Positions 41,473 to 50,641 of a stretch of DNA of 64,000 bases are shown piece by piece (the stretch's first letter is position 1; each line of letters opens with the position of its first letter). The notes below the pieces were generated by a model. That model was not told where the DNA came from. It saw only the letters and a program-made list of their open reading frames with translations, and made no database searches. Made by a program: the position numbers and the translations under genes. The stretch spans positions 1 to 64,000 of the forward strand of contig NZ_JAAOXM010000003.1 in the NCBI RefSeq assembly GCF_011605345.1, read 5' to 3'. The DNA is from Burkholderia sp. D-99 (GTDB lineage Bacteria > Pseudomonadota > Gammaproteobacteria > Burkholderiales > Burkholderiaceae).

Positions 41473-41605
41473 ACATCTGGTCGAACGTCGCCCGCGCGCT
41501 TCCGTATTCGGTCGTGCGGTCGGTGACGGCTCCCGACAGGCAGATGGTGGTGGTGCCGGCGATGAGTACCAGCGCGACCACCGAAATCGCAAAGGTCAGT
41601 TTCAC
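41444..41605 (-). CDS. Hypothetical 53-residue exported or membrane-anchored small protein
   Basis: A GTG start preceded by GAGGGGAGTACC (good ribosome site) opens 53 codons. The N-terminus MKLTFAISVVALVLIAGTTT is a convincing signal peptide or membrane anchor. It is followed by ICLSGAVTDRTTEYGSARAT and FDQMFSSHQKICR, with two Cys residues. The gene overlaps the 3' end of hslR on the other strand. I do not recognise a family. The combination of ribosome site and hydrophobic leader makes chance less likely. Confidence 0.5.
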   Translation of the reverse strand: MKLTFAISVVALVLIAGTTTICLSGAVTDRTTEYGSARATFDQMFSSHQKICR

Positions 41606-41963
41606 GGTACTCCCCTCGAGAAGACGGGTGAAGACGGCGACAGGTGGTGGTTGTAAGGCGTCGGTCAGCTAAGGGTAAACACGCTTTTCCGACGCTTGAG
41701 TGGAGTGTAGTGCAGCGGGACTGTGCCAAGCTAGTACTTGCCAGGTAAGCGTTGTTACAGCCCGTTTCGCCCGCTCTGGCCGACTATGCGTGCGATGCAC
41801 CGGGGCGACGCGCGGTTGTTTCGCCGCATTGGAGAATGCCGGCGAATAACCCTCTTGAAATCGTAGTTTTCACCCTTATTTGCACCAGCAATGTGCGGTA
41901 CCGCCGGGTATACGGTCCGGCGGTTGCCGATTTGGCTTCAACCTCTAATCGACTTTCAGCGAC
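41606..41963. other. Intergenic region upstream of grpE
   Basis: This 358-base gap has no gene that I can support on the plus strand. It holds the probable control region of the small minus-strand ORF (left side) and the sigma-32-like promoter of grpE (right side). The 83 bases after that promoter would form the grpE leader. Confidence 0.55.
41854..41880 (+). promoter_or_regulatory. Sigma-32-like heat-shock promoter of grpE
   Basis: CCCTCTTGAAA ends at 41860 and CCCTTATT starts at 41873. CTTGAA and CCCTTA are 13 bases apart, close to the heat-shock consensus CTTGAA-N13-17-CCCCATNT. It lies about 85 bases before the grpE ATG. Confidence 0.65.
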
Positions 41964-42509
41964 ATGGAAAACACGCAAGAGAACCCGGCTACCCAATCGG
42001 CCGAAGATATCGGCAGCGAGAAGCAGGCGGCGCAAGGCGCTGCTCCCGCCGCCGAAGCAGCCGACGCGGCGCTCGCGGAGGCTCAAGCCAAGGTCGCCGA
42101 GCTGCAGGAAAGCTACCTGCGAGCGAAGGCCGAGACCGAGAACGTCCGCCGTCGCGCGCAGGACGACGTCTCGAAGGCGCACAAGTTCGCGATCGAAGGC
42201 TTCGCGGAACACCTGCTGCCTGTGCTGGACAGCCTGGAAGCCGCTGTCAGCGACACGTCCGGCGACATCGCGAAGGTGCGCGAAGGCGTCGAACTGACGC
42301 TGCGCCAGCTGACGAGCGCACTCGAAAAGGGCCGCGTCGTCGCGCTGAACCCGGTTGGCGAGAAGTTCGATCCGCACCAGCACCAGGCGATTTCGATGGT
42401 GCCGGCCGAGCAGGAGCCGAACACCGTCGTCACCGTGCTGCAGAAGGGCTATACGATCGCCGACCGCGTGCTGCGTCCGGCGCTCGTCACCGTCGCGCAG
42501 CCGAAGTAA
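41964..42509 (+). CDS. grpE: Nucleotide exchange factor GrpE
   Basis: GrpE releases ADP from DnaK during the chaperone cycle. The 181 residues have an Ala/Glu-rich disordered N-terminus (about 1-35), a coiled-coil stretch ([20 protein letters not shown] and [11 protein letters not shown]), and the C-terminal beta domain with the signature [16 protein letters not shown] and [20 protein letters not shown]. The thioredoxin-like gene starts 10 bases after its stop, and dnaK follows. The upstream sigma-32-like promoter implies heat induction. Confidence 0.96.
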   Translation: MENTQENPATQSAEDIGSEKQAAQGAAPAAEAADAALAEAQAKVAELQESYLRAKAETENVRRRAQDDVSKAHKFAIEGFAEHLLPVLDSLEAAVSDTSGDIAKVREGVELTLRQLTSALEKGRVVALNPVGEKFDPHQHQAISMVPAEQEPNTVVTVLQKGYTIADRVLRPALVTVAQPK

Positions 42510-42519
42510 GGCGATCAGG

Positions 42520-42948
42520 ATGGTGCCCGTCGGCATCGATCCGGCCGCGTTTGACGCGTTCGACATGCAGGCGCTGGACGCCGGCACGTTCGACGCGGCG
42601 ATCGACGGCGCGGGGGATGCGCTCGCGGTGGTGTTCTTCTGGGGCGTCGACTGCTTCAACTGCGAGATCGCGAAGAAGGCGATGCTCGCCCAGCCGGACG
42701 CGATTCGCGCGCTGGATCTGAAGTGGTTCCATTGCAACGTTTACGAACACGCCGAGCTGGGGCGCCGCTTCGGCCTTCATGGCGTGCCGACGTGGCTCTT
42801 TTTCCACCGCGGCAAGCGTCTCGGCCGGGCGACCGGCTGGCATGGCCTCGTGCAGTTCGGGGCGGCCGTGTCGGCGGCGCGCGCGAAGATCGCGGCGGCG
42901 GCCGGTCGTGCGCCGGCGGTGGGCGATCCGCTAGCCGGCGGCGATTGA
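42520..42948 (+). CDS. Thioredoxin-fold protein between grpE and dnaK
   Basis: The 142-residue protein has a thioredoxin-like active site WGVDCFNCEIAKK (Cys45 and Cys48, CxxC) and the cis-Pro region LHGVPTWLFFHRGK. The CFNC dipeptide differs from canonical thioredoxin CGPC. It starts 10 bases after grpE and ends about 150 bases before dnaK, so it probably shares the grpE heat-shock transcript and may act as a disulfide reductase for stressed proteins. No signal peptide is seen, so it is likely cytoplasmic. The role is inferred from fold and position. Confidence 0.88.
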   Translation: MVPVGIDPAAFDAFDMQALDAGTFDAAIDGAGDALAVVFFWGVDCFNCEIAKKAMLAQPDAIRALDLKWFHCNVYEHAELGRRFGLHGVPTWLFFHRGKRLGRATGWHGLVQFGAAVSAARAKIAAAAGRAPAVGDPLAGGD

Positions 42949-42979
42949 AAAAATTTAATATCCGCATCGCTCGTCGGGT

Positions 42980-43008
42980 CTTGAAAACGGACCGGACGGA
43001 CGCATTTC
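42980..43008 (+). promoter_or_regulatory. Sigma-32-like heat-shock promoter of dnaK
   Basis: CTTGAA at 42980-42985 is followed after 15 bases by CGCATTTC at 43001-43008, close to CTTGAA-N13-17-CCCCATNT. It lies 88 bases before the dnaK ATG. A short GC/AT dyad (CCCCA and TGGGG) is in the leader at about 43052-43066. Confidence 0.65.
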
Positions 43009-43096
43009 GGGAACAGAGTTGAATTCTGGCGCGCGAAACTGCCCCAAAACGTGGGGTTTTGCGCAGCAAACAAGCATTTCTGGAGATTAGGAAAAA

Positions 43097-45049
43097 ATGG
43101 GAAAGATCATCGGTATTGACCTCGGCACCACGAACTCGTGCGTCGCCATCATGGAAGGCAACCAGGTCAAGGTCATCGAGAACTCGGAAGGCACGCGCAC
43201 CACGCCGTCGATCATCGCCTACATGGACGATAACGAAGTGCTGGTCGGCGCGCCGGCCAAGCGTCAGTCGGTGACCAACCCGAAGAACACGCTGTTCGCA
43301 GTGAAGCGCCTGATCGGCCGCCGCTTCGAAGAGAAGGAAGTCCAGAAGGACATCGGCCTGATGCCGTACAGCATCGTCAAGGCCGACAACGGCGACGCAT
43401 GGGTCGAAGCGCATGGCGAAAAGCTCGCACCGCCGCAGGTTTCGGCGGAAGTGCTGCGCAAGATGAAGAAGACGGCCGAAGACTACCTCGGCGAGCCGGT
43501 CACGGAAGCCGTGATCACGGTGCCGGCGTACTTCAACGACAGCCAGCGTCAGGCGACCAAGGACGCCGGCCGCATCGCGGGCCTCGAAGTCAAGCGGATC
43601 ATCAACGAGCCGACCGCAGCCGCGCTCGCGTTCGGCCTCGACAAGGTCGAGAAGGGCGACCGCAAGATCGCCGTGTATGACCTCGGCGGCGGCACGTTCG
43701 ACGTGTCGATCATCGAAATCGCGGACGTCGACGGCGAAATGCAGTTCGAAGTGCTGTCGACCAACGGCGACACGTTCCTCGGCGGCGAGGACTTCGACCA
43801 GCGCATCATCGATTACATCATCGGCGAGTTCAAGAAGGAGCAGGGCGTCGACCTGTCGAAGGACGTGCTCGCGCTGCAGCGCCTGAAGGAAGCCGCTGAA
43901 AAGGCGAAGATCGAGCTGTCGTCGAGCCAGCAGACCGAAATCAACCTGCCGTACATCACGGCGGACGCGTCGGGCCCGAAGCACTTGAACCTGAAGATCA
44001 CCCGCGCGAAGCTGGAAGCGCTGGTGGAAGACCTCGTTGAGCGCACGATCGAACCGTGCCGCATCGCGATCAAGGATGCAGGCGTCAAGGTGTCGGACAT
44101 CGACGACGTGATCCTGGTCGGCGGCCAGACGCGCATGCCGAAGGTGCTGGAGAAGGTGAAGGAGTTCTTCGGCAAGGATCCGCGTCGTGACGTGAACCCG
44201 GACGAAGCCGTCGCAGTCGGCGCGGCGATCCAGGGCCAGGTCCTGTCGGGCGACCGCAAGGACGTGCTGCTGCTCGACGTGACCCCGCTGTCGCTCGGTA
44301 TCGAGACGCTCGGCGGCGTGATGACGAAGATGATCAGCAAGAACACGACGATCCCGACGAAGCACGCGCAGGTGTACTCGACGGCCGACGACAACCAGGG
44401 CGCCGTGACGATCAAGGTGTTCCAGGGCGAACGCGAAATGGCAGCCGGCAACAAGCTGCTCGGCGAGTTCAACCTGGAAGGCATCCCGCCCGCACCGCGT
44501 GGCGTGCCGCAGATCGAAGTGAGCTTCGACATCGACGCGAACGGCATCCTGCACGTCGGCGCGAAGGACAAGGCGACCGGCAAGGAAAACAGGATCACGA
44601 TCAAGGCCAACTCGGGTCTGTCCGAGGCTGAAATCGACCAGATGATCAAGGACGCGGAAGCGAACGCAGCGGAAGACCACAAGCTGCGCGAGCTGGCCGA
44701 TTCGCGCAACCAGGGCGACGCGCTGGTCCACAGCACGAAGAAGGCGCTCACCGAGTACGGCGACAAGCTGGACGCGGGCGAGAAGGAAGCGATCGAAGCG
44801 TCGCTGAAGTCGCTCGAGGAAGTGTTGAAGGACACGTCGGCCGACAAGGCTGCGATCGACGCGAAGGTCGAGGAACTCGGCAAGGTGTCGCAGAAGCTCG
44901 GCGAAAAGATGTACGCCGACATGCAGGCCCAGCAGGCAGGTGCAGCCGGCGCGGCCGGTGCAGCTGAAGGCGCGGCCCACGCAGGCGGCGCACAGCAGGC
45001 TGCCGACGACGTCGTCGACGCCGAGTTCAAGGAAGTGAAGAAGGACTAA
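43097..45049 (+). CDS. dnaK: Chaperone protein DnaK (Hsp70)
   Basis: DnaK is the ATP-driven Hsp70 chaperone. The 650 residues begin [20 protein letters not shown], with the phosphate-1 motif of the actin-like ATPase domain. [14 protein letters not shown] (about 195) and [20 protein letters not shown] (about 338) follow, then the linker [18 protein letters not shown] and the substrate-binding domain. A Gly/Ala/Gln-rich tail ends [14 protein letters not shown], the usual C-terminal motif. It is flanked by grpE and dnaJ in the standard order. Confidence 0.98.
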   Translation: MGKIIGIDLGTTNSCVAIMEGNQVKVIENSEGTRTTPSIIAYMDDNEVLVGAPAKRQSVTNPKNTLFAVKRLIGRRFEEKEVQKDIGLMPYSIVKADNGDAWVEAHGEKLAPPQVSAEVLRKMKKTAEDYLGEPVTEAVITVPAYFNDSQRQATKDAGRIAGLEVKRIINEPTAAALAFGLDKVEKGDRKIAVYDLGGGTFDVSIIEIADVDGEMQFEVLSTNGDTFLGGEDFDQRIIDYIIGEFKKEQGVDLSKDVLALQRLKEAAEKAKIELSSSQQTEINLPYITADASGPKHLNLKITRAKLEALVEDLVERTIEPCRIAIKDAGVKVSDIDDVILVGGQTRMPKVLEKVKEFFGKDPRRDVNPDEAVAVGAAIQGQVLSGDRKDVLLLDVTPLSLGIETLGGVMTKMISKNTTIPTKHAQVYSTADDNQGAVTIKVFQGEREMAAGNKLLGEFNLEGIPPAPRGVPQIEVSFDIDANGILHVGAKDKATGKENRITIKANSGLSEAEIDQMIKDAEANAAEDHKLRELADSRNQGDALVHSTKKALTEYGDKLDAGEKEAIEASLKSLEEVLKDTSADKAAIDAKVEELGKVSQKLGEKMYADMQAQQAGAAGAAGAAEGAAHAGGAQQAADDVVDAEFKEVKKD

Positions 45050-45314
45050 GTCGGGTTGCAATGGCACCGCACGCCGCGCGTGGAAACGCGCGCGGCGCGA
45101 CTGACCAGCGGCTGAAAAGCGGTCTGTCTTTCCTTCCGGATGGCCGGATCGACTCCACGCCTGGCGGGCTTCGCGGCCCTCCGGGCACATTTGTTTTTTG
45201 GCGGGTGCTGCGCGAGCCGTCCGCGGACGGCGCAGCGCCAGACGAGTCGAGAGACTTTACTGCAGGCGAAAGGAGCCGCCGCGTGCGCGATGCGTGGCGG
45301 CACAGTGAATCGAT

Positions 45315-46451
45315 ATGGCGAAACGGGATTACTACGAGGTTCTGGGCGTCGCGAAGAATGCGGGCGACGACGAAATCAAGAAGGCATATCGCAAGCTTGC
45401 GATGAAGTATCACCCTGACCGCAATCCGGACAGCAAGGATGCGGAAGAGCATTTCAAGGAGGTGAAGGAAGCCTATGAAATGCTGTCGGATGGCCAGAAG
45501 CGGGCAGCGTACGACCAGTACGGCCACGCGGGCGTCGATCCGAACATGGGCGGTGCGGGTGCACAGGGCTTCGGCGGCTTTGCGGATGCGTTCGGCGACA
45601 TCTTCGGCGACATCTTCGGCCAGGCCGCGGGCGGCGCCGCGCGCGGTGGCCGCGGCGGCCCGCAGGTGTATCGCGGTGCCGACCTGCGCTACAGCATGGA
45701 AATCACGCTCGAGCAGGCCGCGCACGGCTACGACACGCAGATCCGCGTGCCGAGCTGGGTGTCGTGCGAGGTCTGCCACGGGTCGGGTGCGAAGCCCGGC
45801 ACGAAGCCGGAAACCTGTCCGACCTGTCATGGCCAGGGCACGGTGCGCATGTCGCAGGGCTTCTTCAGCATCCAGCAGACCTGCCCGAAGTGCCACGGCA
45901 CGGGCACCTACATCCCGGAGCCGTGCGTGCATTGCCACGGGTCGGGCAAGGTGAAGGAAACCAAGACGCTCGAAGTGAAGATCCCGGCCGGGATCGACGA
46001 CGGGATGCGGATCCGCTCGGCCGGCAACGGCGAGCCGGGCATCAACGGCGGGCCGCCGGGCGACCTGTACGTCGAGATCCACATCAAGCCGCACTCGGTG
46101 TTCGAGCGCGACGGCGACGATCTCCACTGCCAGATGCCGATCCCGTTCACGACCGCCGCGCTCGGCGGCGAGATCGAGGTGCCGACGCTGGCCGGCCGTG
46201 CATCGTTCCCGGTGCCGGAAGGCACGCAGTCGGGCAAGACGTTCCGCCTGCGCGGCAAGGGCATCAAGGGGCTGCGTTCGAGCATTGCGGGCGATCTGTA
46301 CGTCCACGTGCAGGTCGAGACGCCCGTGAAGCTGACCGACAACCAGCGCGACCTGCTCAAGCAGTTCGAGAAATCGCTGGCCGAGGGCGGCGCGCGTCAC
46401 AGCCCGCAGAGCAAGAGCTGGTTCGATCGTGTGAAGAGCTTCTTCGAGTAA
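45315..46451 (+). CDS. dnaJ: Chaperone protein DnaJ (Hsp40)
   Basis: DnaJ delivers substrates to DnaK and stimulates its ATPase. The 378 residues have a J domain (about 1-70) with the HPD motif in [13 protein letters not shown] and a Gly/Phe-rich region. Four zinc-finger CxxCxGxG repeats follow ([42 protein letters not shown]), then the C-terminal substrate domain with [14 protein letters not shown]. It lies 265 bases after dnaK; no promoter was recognised in that gap. Confidence 0.97.
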   Translation: MAKRDYYEVLGVAKNAGDDEIKKAYRKLAMKYHPDRNPDSKDAEEHFKEVKEAYEMLSDGQKRAAYDQYGHAGVDPNMGGAGAQGFGGFADAFGDIFGDIFGQAAGGAARGGRGGPQVYRGADLRYSMEITLEQAAHGYDTQIRVPSWVSCEVCHGSGAKPGTKPETCPTCHGQGTVRMSQGFFSIQQTCPKCHGTGTYIPEPCVHCHGSGKVKETKTLEVKIPAGIDDGMRIRSAGNGEPGINGGPPGDLYVEIHIKPHSVFERDGDDLHCQMPIPFTTAALGGEIEVPTLAGRASFPVPEGTQSGKTFRLRGKGIKGLRSSIAGDLYVHVQVETPVKLTDNQRDLLKQFEKSLAEGGARHSPQSKSWFDRVKSFFE

Positions 46452-46464
46452 CTCGAGTAACAGC

Positions 46465-48399
46465 ATGACTGAAGGCAACGAGAGCGCGTCGTTCGCGCTC
46501 TTGGACGATTGCGACTCGACCGCGTCCGCGCGGTCGAGTCGTTTGTATTCGGGATTCGTGCGCGAACGCGTGTGCACGGATCCGGCGCGGCTCGACGAAA
46601 TCGATGCAGCGGTCGTACAGGATCTGCGCGACGGGCTGCATGCGGTCGTCGTCGGCGATTACGAATTCGGACGCAACCTGCAACGAGCGCAGCCCGGCCA
46701 TGCCCCGCTGCGCTTTTTGCTGTATGCGCGCTGCGAGCGCCTGTCGCGCGACGAAGTCGACGCGTGGCTCGCGCAGCAGGACGGCGGCGGCACGCCGTCG
46801 ATCGCGGGCGTCGCGCATGTCGAGAAGAGCGTGTCGCGCGACGCGTTCGACGCGGCGATCGCCGCGGTGCACGACGCGCTGTGTGCGGGCGATTCATACC
46901 AGGTCAACTACACATACCGCCTGAACTTCGACGTGTTCGGTACGCCGCTCGCGCTGTACCGGCGGCTGCGTGCGCGCCAGCCCGTGCGTTACGGCGCGCT
47001 GGTCGCGTTGCCCGACGATACGTGGGTCGCGTCGTGTTCGCCCGAGCTGTTCGTCGAGAAGCACGGCGACGTGCTGCGCGCGCGGCCGATGAAGGGCACG
47101 GCGCCACGTTCGGCCGATCCTCGCGACGATGCGGCGGCGGCTGCGTTCCTCGCGAACGATCCGAAGAACCGTGCGGAAAACGTGATGATCGTCGACCTGC
47201 TGCGCAACGACGTATCGCGGATCGCGCGCACCGGGACGGTCCGCGTGCCGGCGCTGTTCTCCGTCGAGCCATATGCGTCGGTGTGGCAGATGACGTCGAC
47301 GGTCGAGGCCGGCTGGCGCCAAGGGACGACGTTCGCGCAGATGCTGCGTGCGCTGTTTCCGTGCGGATCGATCACGGGCGCGCCCAAGCACAAGACGATG
47401 CAGTTGATCGATGCGATCGAGTCGACGTCGCGCGGACTCTATACGGGCGCGATCGGCTGGCTTGACGCTGCGAAGCAAGGTGCCGATTCCGACGCGCCGG
47501 GTGATCGCCTGGCCGGTTGCGGCGACTTCTGCCTGTCGGTCGCGATCCGCACGTTGACGCTCGATGCTACGGGCGAAGGTGCTGACCGCGAAGGTGCGAC
47601 CGGTGCCGGCGCCGAGGCACGCGATCCGGCGACGCCAATCGCCGGCCGGCGCCGCGGCACGATGGGTGTCGGCGCGGGCATCGTGCTCGACAGCGTCGCG
47701 GCCGACGAATATGCGGAGTGCGAATTGAAAGCGCGATTCCTGACGGACGCCGATCCCGGCTTCCAGCTGTTCGAAACGACCGCCGCCACACGTGCGGACG
47801 GCATCCGGCATCTCGATCGGCATCTCGTGCGGCTGCAGCGTAGCGCGGACGCGCTCGGCTTCCGCGTCGACGTCGATGCATTACGTCGCGAGATCGACGC
47901 GCGCTGCGCGGCGCTCGACGGCGACGGTGCTTACCGGATGAAGCTCGCGCTCGCGAAGGACGGCACGATCGAGATCGTCGCAGCGCCGCTCAAGCCGCTG
48001 CCGGCGGGGCCGGTAGGCGTGCTGCTGGCGTCCGCGCACGGCTTTGCGCCGACCCGTGCGAGCGATGCGCTGCTGCTGCACAAGACGACACGTCGCGCGG
48101 AATATGATCGCGCGTGGCAGGCGGCGGAGGCGCTTGGGAGTTTCGACATGCTGTTCATCAACGAGCGCGGCGAGGTGACGGAGGGCGGGCGCTCGAACCT
48201 GTTCGTGAAGCTCGACGGCCAGTGGGTGACGCCGCCGCTCGCGTCTGGCGTGCTGCCGGGCGTGATGCGCGGCGTGATGCTCGATGATCGCGCGTTCGGC
48301 GCGACGGAGCGGGTCGTGACACGCGACGATCTCGCGCGCGCGGAGGCGCTGCTGCTGACCAACGCGCTGCGCGGTGCGCTCGACGCGGTATTGAAGTAA
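46465..48399 (+). CDS. pabB: Fused aminodeoxychorismate synthase component I / aminodeoxychorismate lyase (PabB-PabC)
   Basis: This 644-residue fusion covers the two steps that make 4-aminobenzoate for folate. Residues about 1-410 form the PabB chorismate-binding domain, with KGTAPRSADPRDD, AENVMIVDLLRNDVSRIART and the signature FPCGSITGAPKHKTMQLIDA (about 297-316). Residues about 430-644 form a class IV PLP aminolyase (PabC), with FETTAATRADGIRHLDRHLV, catalytic Lys540 in LLLHKTTRRAEYD, and FINERGEVTEGGRSNLFVKL. dnaJ ends 13 bases upstream. The glutamine amidotransferase partner PabA is not here; folK downstream on the other strand is also folate-related. Confidence 0.93.
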   Translation: MTEGNESASFALLDDCDSTASARSSRLYSGFVRERVCTDPARLDEIDAAVVQDLRDGLHAVVVGDYEFGRNLQRAQPGHAPLRFLLYARCERLSRDEVDAWLAQQDGGGTPSIAGVAHVEKSVSRDAFDAAIAAVHDALCAGDSYQVNYTYRLNFDVFGTPLALYRRLRARQPVRYGALVALPDDTWVASCSPELFVEKHGDVLRARPMKGTAPRSADPRDDAAAAAFLANDPKNRAENVMIVDLLRNDVSRIARTGTVRVPALFSVEPYASVWQMTSTVEAGWRQGTTFAQMLRALFPCGSITGAPKHKTMQLIDAIESTSRGLYTGAIGWLDAAKQGADSDAPGDRLAGCGDFCLSVAIRTLTLDATGEGADREGATGAGAEARDPATPIAGRRRGTMGVGAGIVLDSVAADEYAECELKARFLTDADPGFQLFETTAATRADGIRHLDRHLVRLQRSADALGFRVDVDALRREIDARCAALDGDGAYRMKLALAKDGTIEIVAAPLKPLPAGPVGVLLASAHGFAPTRASDALLLHKTTRRAEYDRAWQAAEALGSFDMLFINERGEVTEGGRSNLFVKLDGQWVTPPLASGVLPGVMRGVMLDDRAFGATERVVTRDDLARAEALLLTNALRGALDAVLK

Positions 48400-48437
48400 C
48401 CGGCAGATCATCAACCACTGCCGGCAACGTATGAAAG

Positions 48438-48476
48438 AAAAAGCGCGACGCCCTGCAAAGGGCGCCGCGCTTTTTT
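48438..48476. terminator. Bidirectional terminator between pabB-pabC and panB
   Basis: Stem AAAAAGCGCG-A-CGCCC pairs imperfectly with GGGCG-C-CGCGCTTTTT around a TGCAAA loop. It ends two convergent transcription units. Confidence 0.85.
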
Positions 48477-48519
48477 CATCGAGGCACCGGCGAACGCATC
48501 GCCGGCCCCGTCACTGGCG

Positions 48520-49335
48520 TCAGAACGAATGCTCGGGGCCGGGGAACGAACCGTCCTTTACCGCGCCCACATACGCTTCGACGGCCGTCTGGATGTTCGG
48601 CTGCCCCTGCATGAAATCCTTGACGAAGCGCGGCCGTTTGCCGGGGAACACGCCGAGCATGTCGTGCAGCACGAGCACCTGTCCCGAGCAGTCGACGCCC
48701 GCGCCGATGCCGATCGTCGGGATCTTCAGCATGTGCGTGACTTCGGAGGCAACGAGCGTCGGCACCGCTTCGAGCACGACGAGCTGCGCGCCCGCATCCT
48801 CGACCGCGCGCGCGTCGCGCAGCAACTGCGCGGCCCCGGCCTCGGTCTTGCCTTGCACCTTGAAACCACCGAACGCGTGCACCGATTGCGGCGTGAGGCC
48901 CACATGCGCGCACACGGGCACCGCGCGCTCGACGAGGAACCGGATCGTCTCGGCGAGCCATTCGCCGCCTTCGAGCTTGACCATCTGCGCACCGGCGCGC
49001 ATCAGCTTGACGGCACTCGCGAATGCTTCGGCCGGCGTACCGTACGTGCCGAACGGCAGATCGGCGACGACCAGCGCGCGCGGCTGCGCGCGGGCGACAC
49101 AGGCGGTGTGATACGCGATGTCGTCGAGCGATACGGGCAGCGTGGTCGTGTGGCCCTGCAGCACGTTGCCGAGCGAATCGCCGATCAGCAGCACGTCGAC
49201 GCCCGAACGGTCGAGCAGCGCGGCAAAGCTCGCGTCGTAGCAGGTGAGCATCGCGATCTTCTCGCCGGCGTCGCGCATTGCCTGCAGCTTGGGCACCGTG
49301 ACGGCAGGCCGGCTCGATTCCTGGAGATAGGTCAT
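48520..49335 (-). CDS. panB: 3-methyl-2-oxobutanoate hydroxymethyltransferase
   Basis: PanB adds a hydroxymethyl group from methylenetetrahydrofolate to 2-oxoisovalerate, the first step of pantothenate (coenzyme A) synthesis. The 271 residues show [46 protein letters not shown] and the C-terminal metal-site region [20 protein letters not shown]. It is the last gene of the hda-to-panB minus-strand run, 45 bases after the deoxynucleoside kinase gene. Confidence 0.96.
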   Translation of the reverse strand: MTYLQESSRPAVTVPKLQAMRDAGEKIAMLTCYDASFAALLDRSGVDVLLIGDSLGNVLQGHTTTLPVSLDDIAYHTACVARAQPRALVVADLPFGTYGTPAEAFASAVKLMRAGAQMVKLEGGEWLAETIRFLVERAVPVCAHVGLTPQSVHAFGGFKVQGKTEAGAAQLLRDARAVEDAGAQLVVLEAVPTLVASEVTHMLKIPTIGIGAGVDCSGQVLVLHDMLGVFPGKRPRFVKDFMQGQPNIQTAVEAYVGAVKDGSFPGPEHSF

Positions 49336-49380
49336 GGGAAATCCGGTTCGAATGGGTGAGGAACGACAGGCGAGGACGCT

Positions 49381-50067
49381 TTAGCGCGTCGTCTCGCCCT
49401 TGACGAAGAATTCCTTGCGGCCGCGCATCGTCTCGATGCGCTCGATCAGCAGGGCGAGATCTTCGGGGGAATCCTGCGGATTCAGGTGTTCCGCGGCGAC
49501 CGTCAGCACCGGCGTGCGGTCGTAGTGGTAGAAGAATTCGTTGTACGCGTCGACGAGCGAGCGCAGGTACGCATCGCTGATCTGCAGCTCCATCGGCAGT
49601 CCGCGCTTCTGGATGCGCGAGAACAGCACTTCGGGGCTCGCCTGCAGGTAGACGACGAGATCGGGTGACGGCGCCTGCGGCACGTCCACGTGTGTCGCGA
49701 CCGAGCGGTAGAGCTGCCATTCGTCTTCCGGCAGGTTCAGCCGCGCGAAGATGTCGTTCTTCTGCGGCATGAAATCGGCGATGACCGGGCGGCCCGTTTC
49801 GAGCGCACCGATCAGCTCGCGTGCCTGCTGCGCGCGCTGCAGCGCGAACGACAGCTGCACGGGCAGCGCGTAGCGCGCCGTATCGCGATAGAAGCGTTCG
49901 AGGAACGGGTTGTCCTGCGGGCGCTCGAGCAGCGTCTGCATCGACCAGCGCTCGGCGAGCAGGCGCGCGAGCGTCGTCTTGCCGACGCCGATCGGGCCTT
50001 CGATCACGAGATAGCGGTGCGGGGCGCGCAGGTCGGGCGCAGTGACGGTGAGGGGAGTCGGGGTCAT
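49381..50067 (-). CDS. Deoxynucleoside kinase family protein
   Basis: The 228-residue P-loop kinase of the deoxyadenosine/deoxyguanosine kinase (dNK) family phosphorylates deoxynucleosides for salvage. Walker A is GPIGVGKT (about 24-31), followed by ERPQDNPFLERFYRDTARYA, the D-R-Y/F-like region FMPQKNDIFARLNL, and the lid segment SRIQKRGLPMELQI. The start MTPTPLTVTAPDLRAPHRYL overlaps the folK stop by 4 bases (ATGA), implying translational coupling. The exact nucleoside is not determinable here. Confidence 0.9.
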   Translation of the reverse strand: MTPTPLTVTAPDLRAPHRYLVIEGPIGVGKTTLARLLAERWSMQTLLERPQDNPFLERFYRDTARYALPVQLSFALQRAQQARELIGALETGRPVIADFMPQKNDIFARLNLPEDEWQLYRSVATHVDVPQAPSPDLVVYLQASPEVLFSRIQKRGLPMELQISDAYLRSLVDAYNEFFYHYDRTPVLTVAAEHLNPQDSPEDLALLIERIETMRGRKEFFVKGETTR

Positions 50068-50606
50068 CGGCAGCGGTTCTTGTCGGCGTCTTCGCTGGCA
50101 GCGAGCGCCTTCTGCATCAGGCACTGGCAGGTCTGCACCTTCTCGACACGCTGGTTGGCGACGGCGGCGAGGAAGGCATCGGCACGGCCGCGTGCGGGAA
50201 TGTCGAGTGCCGGGTCGATCTCGACGAGCGGCACGAGTGCGAACGCACGGTCGGTGAGGCGCGGGTGCGGGACGATCAGGTCGGGTTCGTCGATCGAGTC
50301 GGCGCCGAACAGCAGGATGTCGAGATCGAGCGTGCGCGGCGCGTTGCGATACGGGCGCTCACGGCCGAAGTGATGTTCGATCTTCTGGCAGAGGGCGAGC
50401 AGCTCACGGGCCGACAGCGTCGTGTCGAGCTTGACGACGCAGTTGTAGTAGTCGTCGCCGCCCGCTTCGAAGGGCGCCGTGCGATACAGGCTCGATTTGC
50501 CGAGGATCGAGATGGTGCGCTGCTGCGCGAGGCACACCACCGCGTCCTTCAGGGTCTGGCGCGCATCGCCGAGATTCGCCCCCAGTCCGATATATGCAAC
50601 CGTCAT
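50064..50606 (-). CDS. folK: 2-amino-4-hydroxy-6-hydroxymethyldihydropteridine pyrophosphokinase
   Basis: FolK pyrophosphorylates hydroxymethyldihydropterin in folate synthesis. The 180 residues start MTVAYIGLGANLGDARQTLK and contain GKSSLYRTAPFEAGGDDYYN, REREYRN-like FGRERPYRNAPRTLDLDILL, the metal-binding region LDLDILLFG, and VPHPRLTDRAFALVPL. It is 35 bases after pcnB and overlaps the deoxynucleoside kinase gene by 4 bases. Confidence 0.95.
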   Translation of the reverse strand: MTVAYIGLGANLGDARQTLKDAVVCLAQQRTISILGKSSLYRTAPFEAGGDDYYNCVVKLDTTLSARELLALCQKIEHHFGRERPYRNAPRTLDLDILLFGADSIDEPDLIVPHPRLTDRAFALVPLVEIDPALDIPARGRADAFLAAVANQRVEKVQTCQCLMQKALAASEDADKNRCR

Positions 50607-50641
50607 GGCATCACTTCCTACGTCGTTCGCCGGCGAGCGCG

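Noticed and set aside
45050..45314. A separate gene between dnaK and dnaJ
   Set aside because: Open frames here have no ribosome site or recognisable domain and run into dnaJ out of frame.
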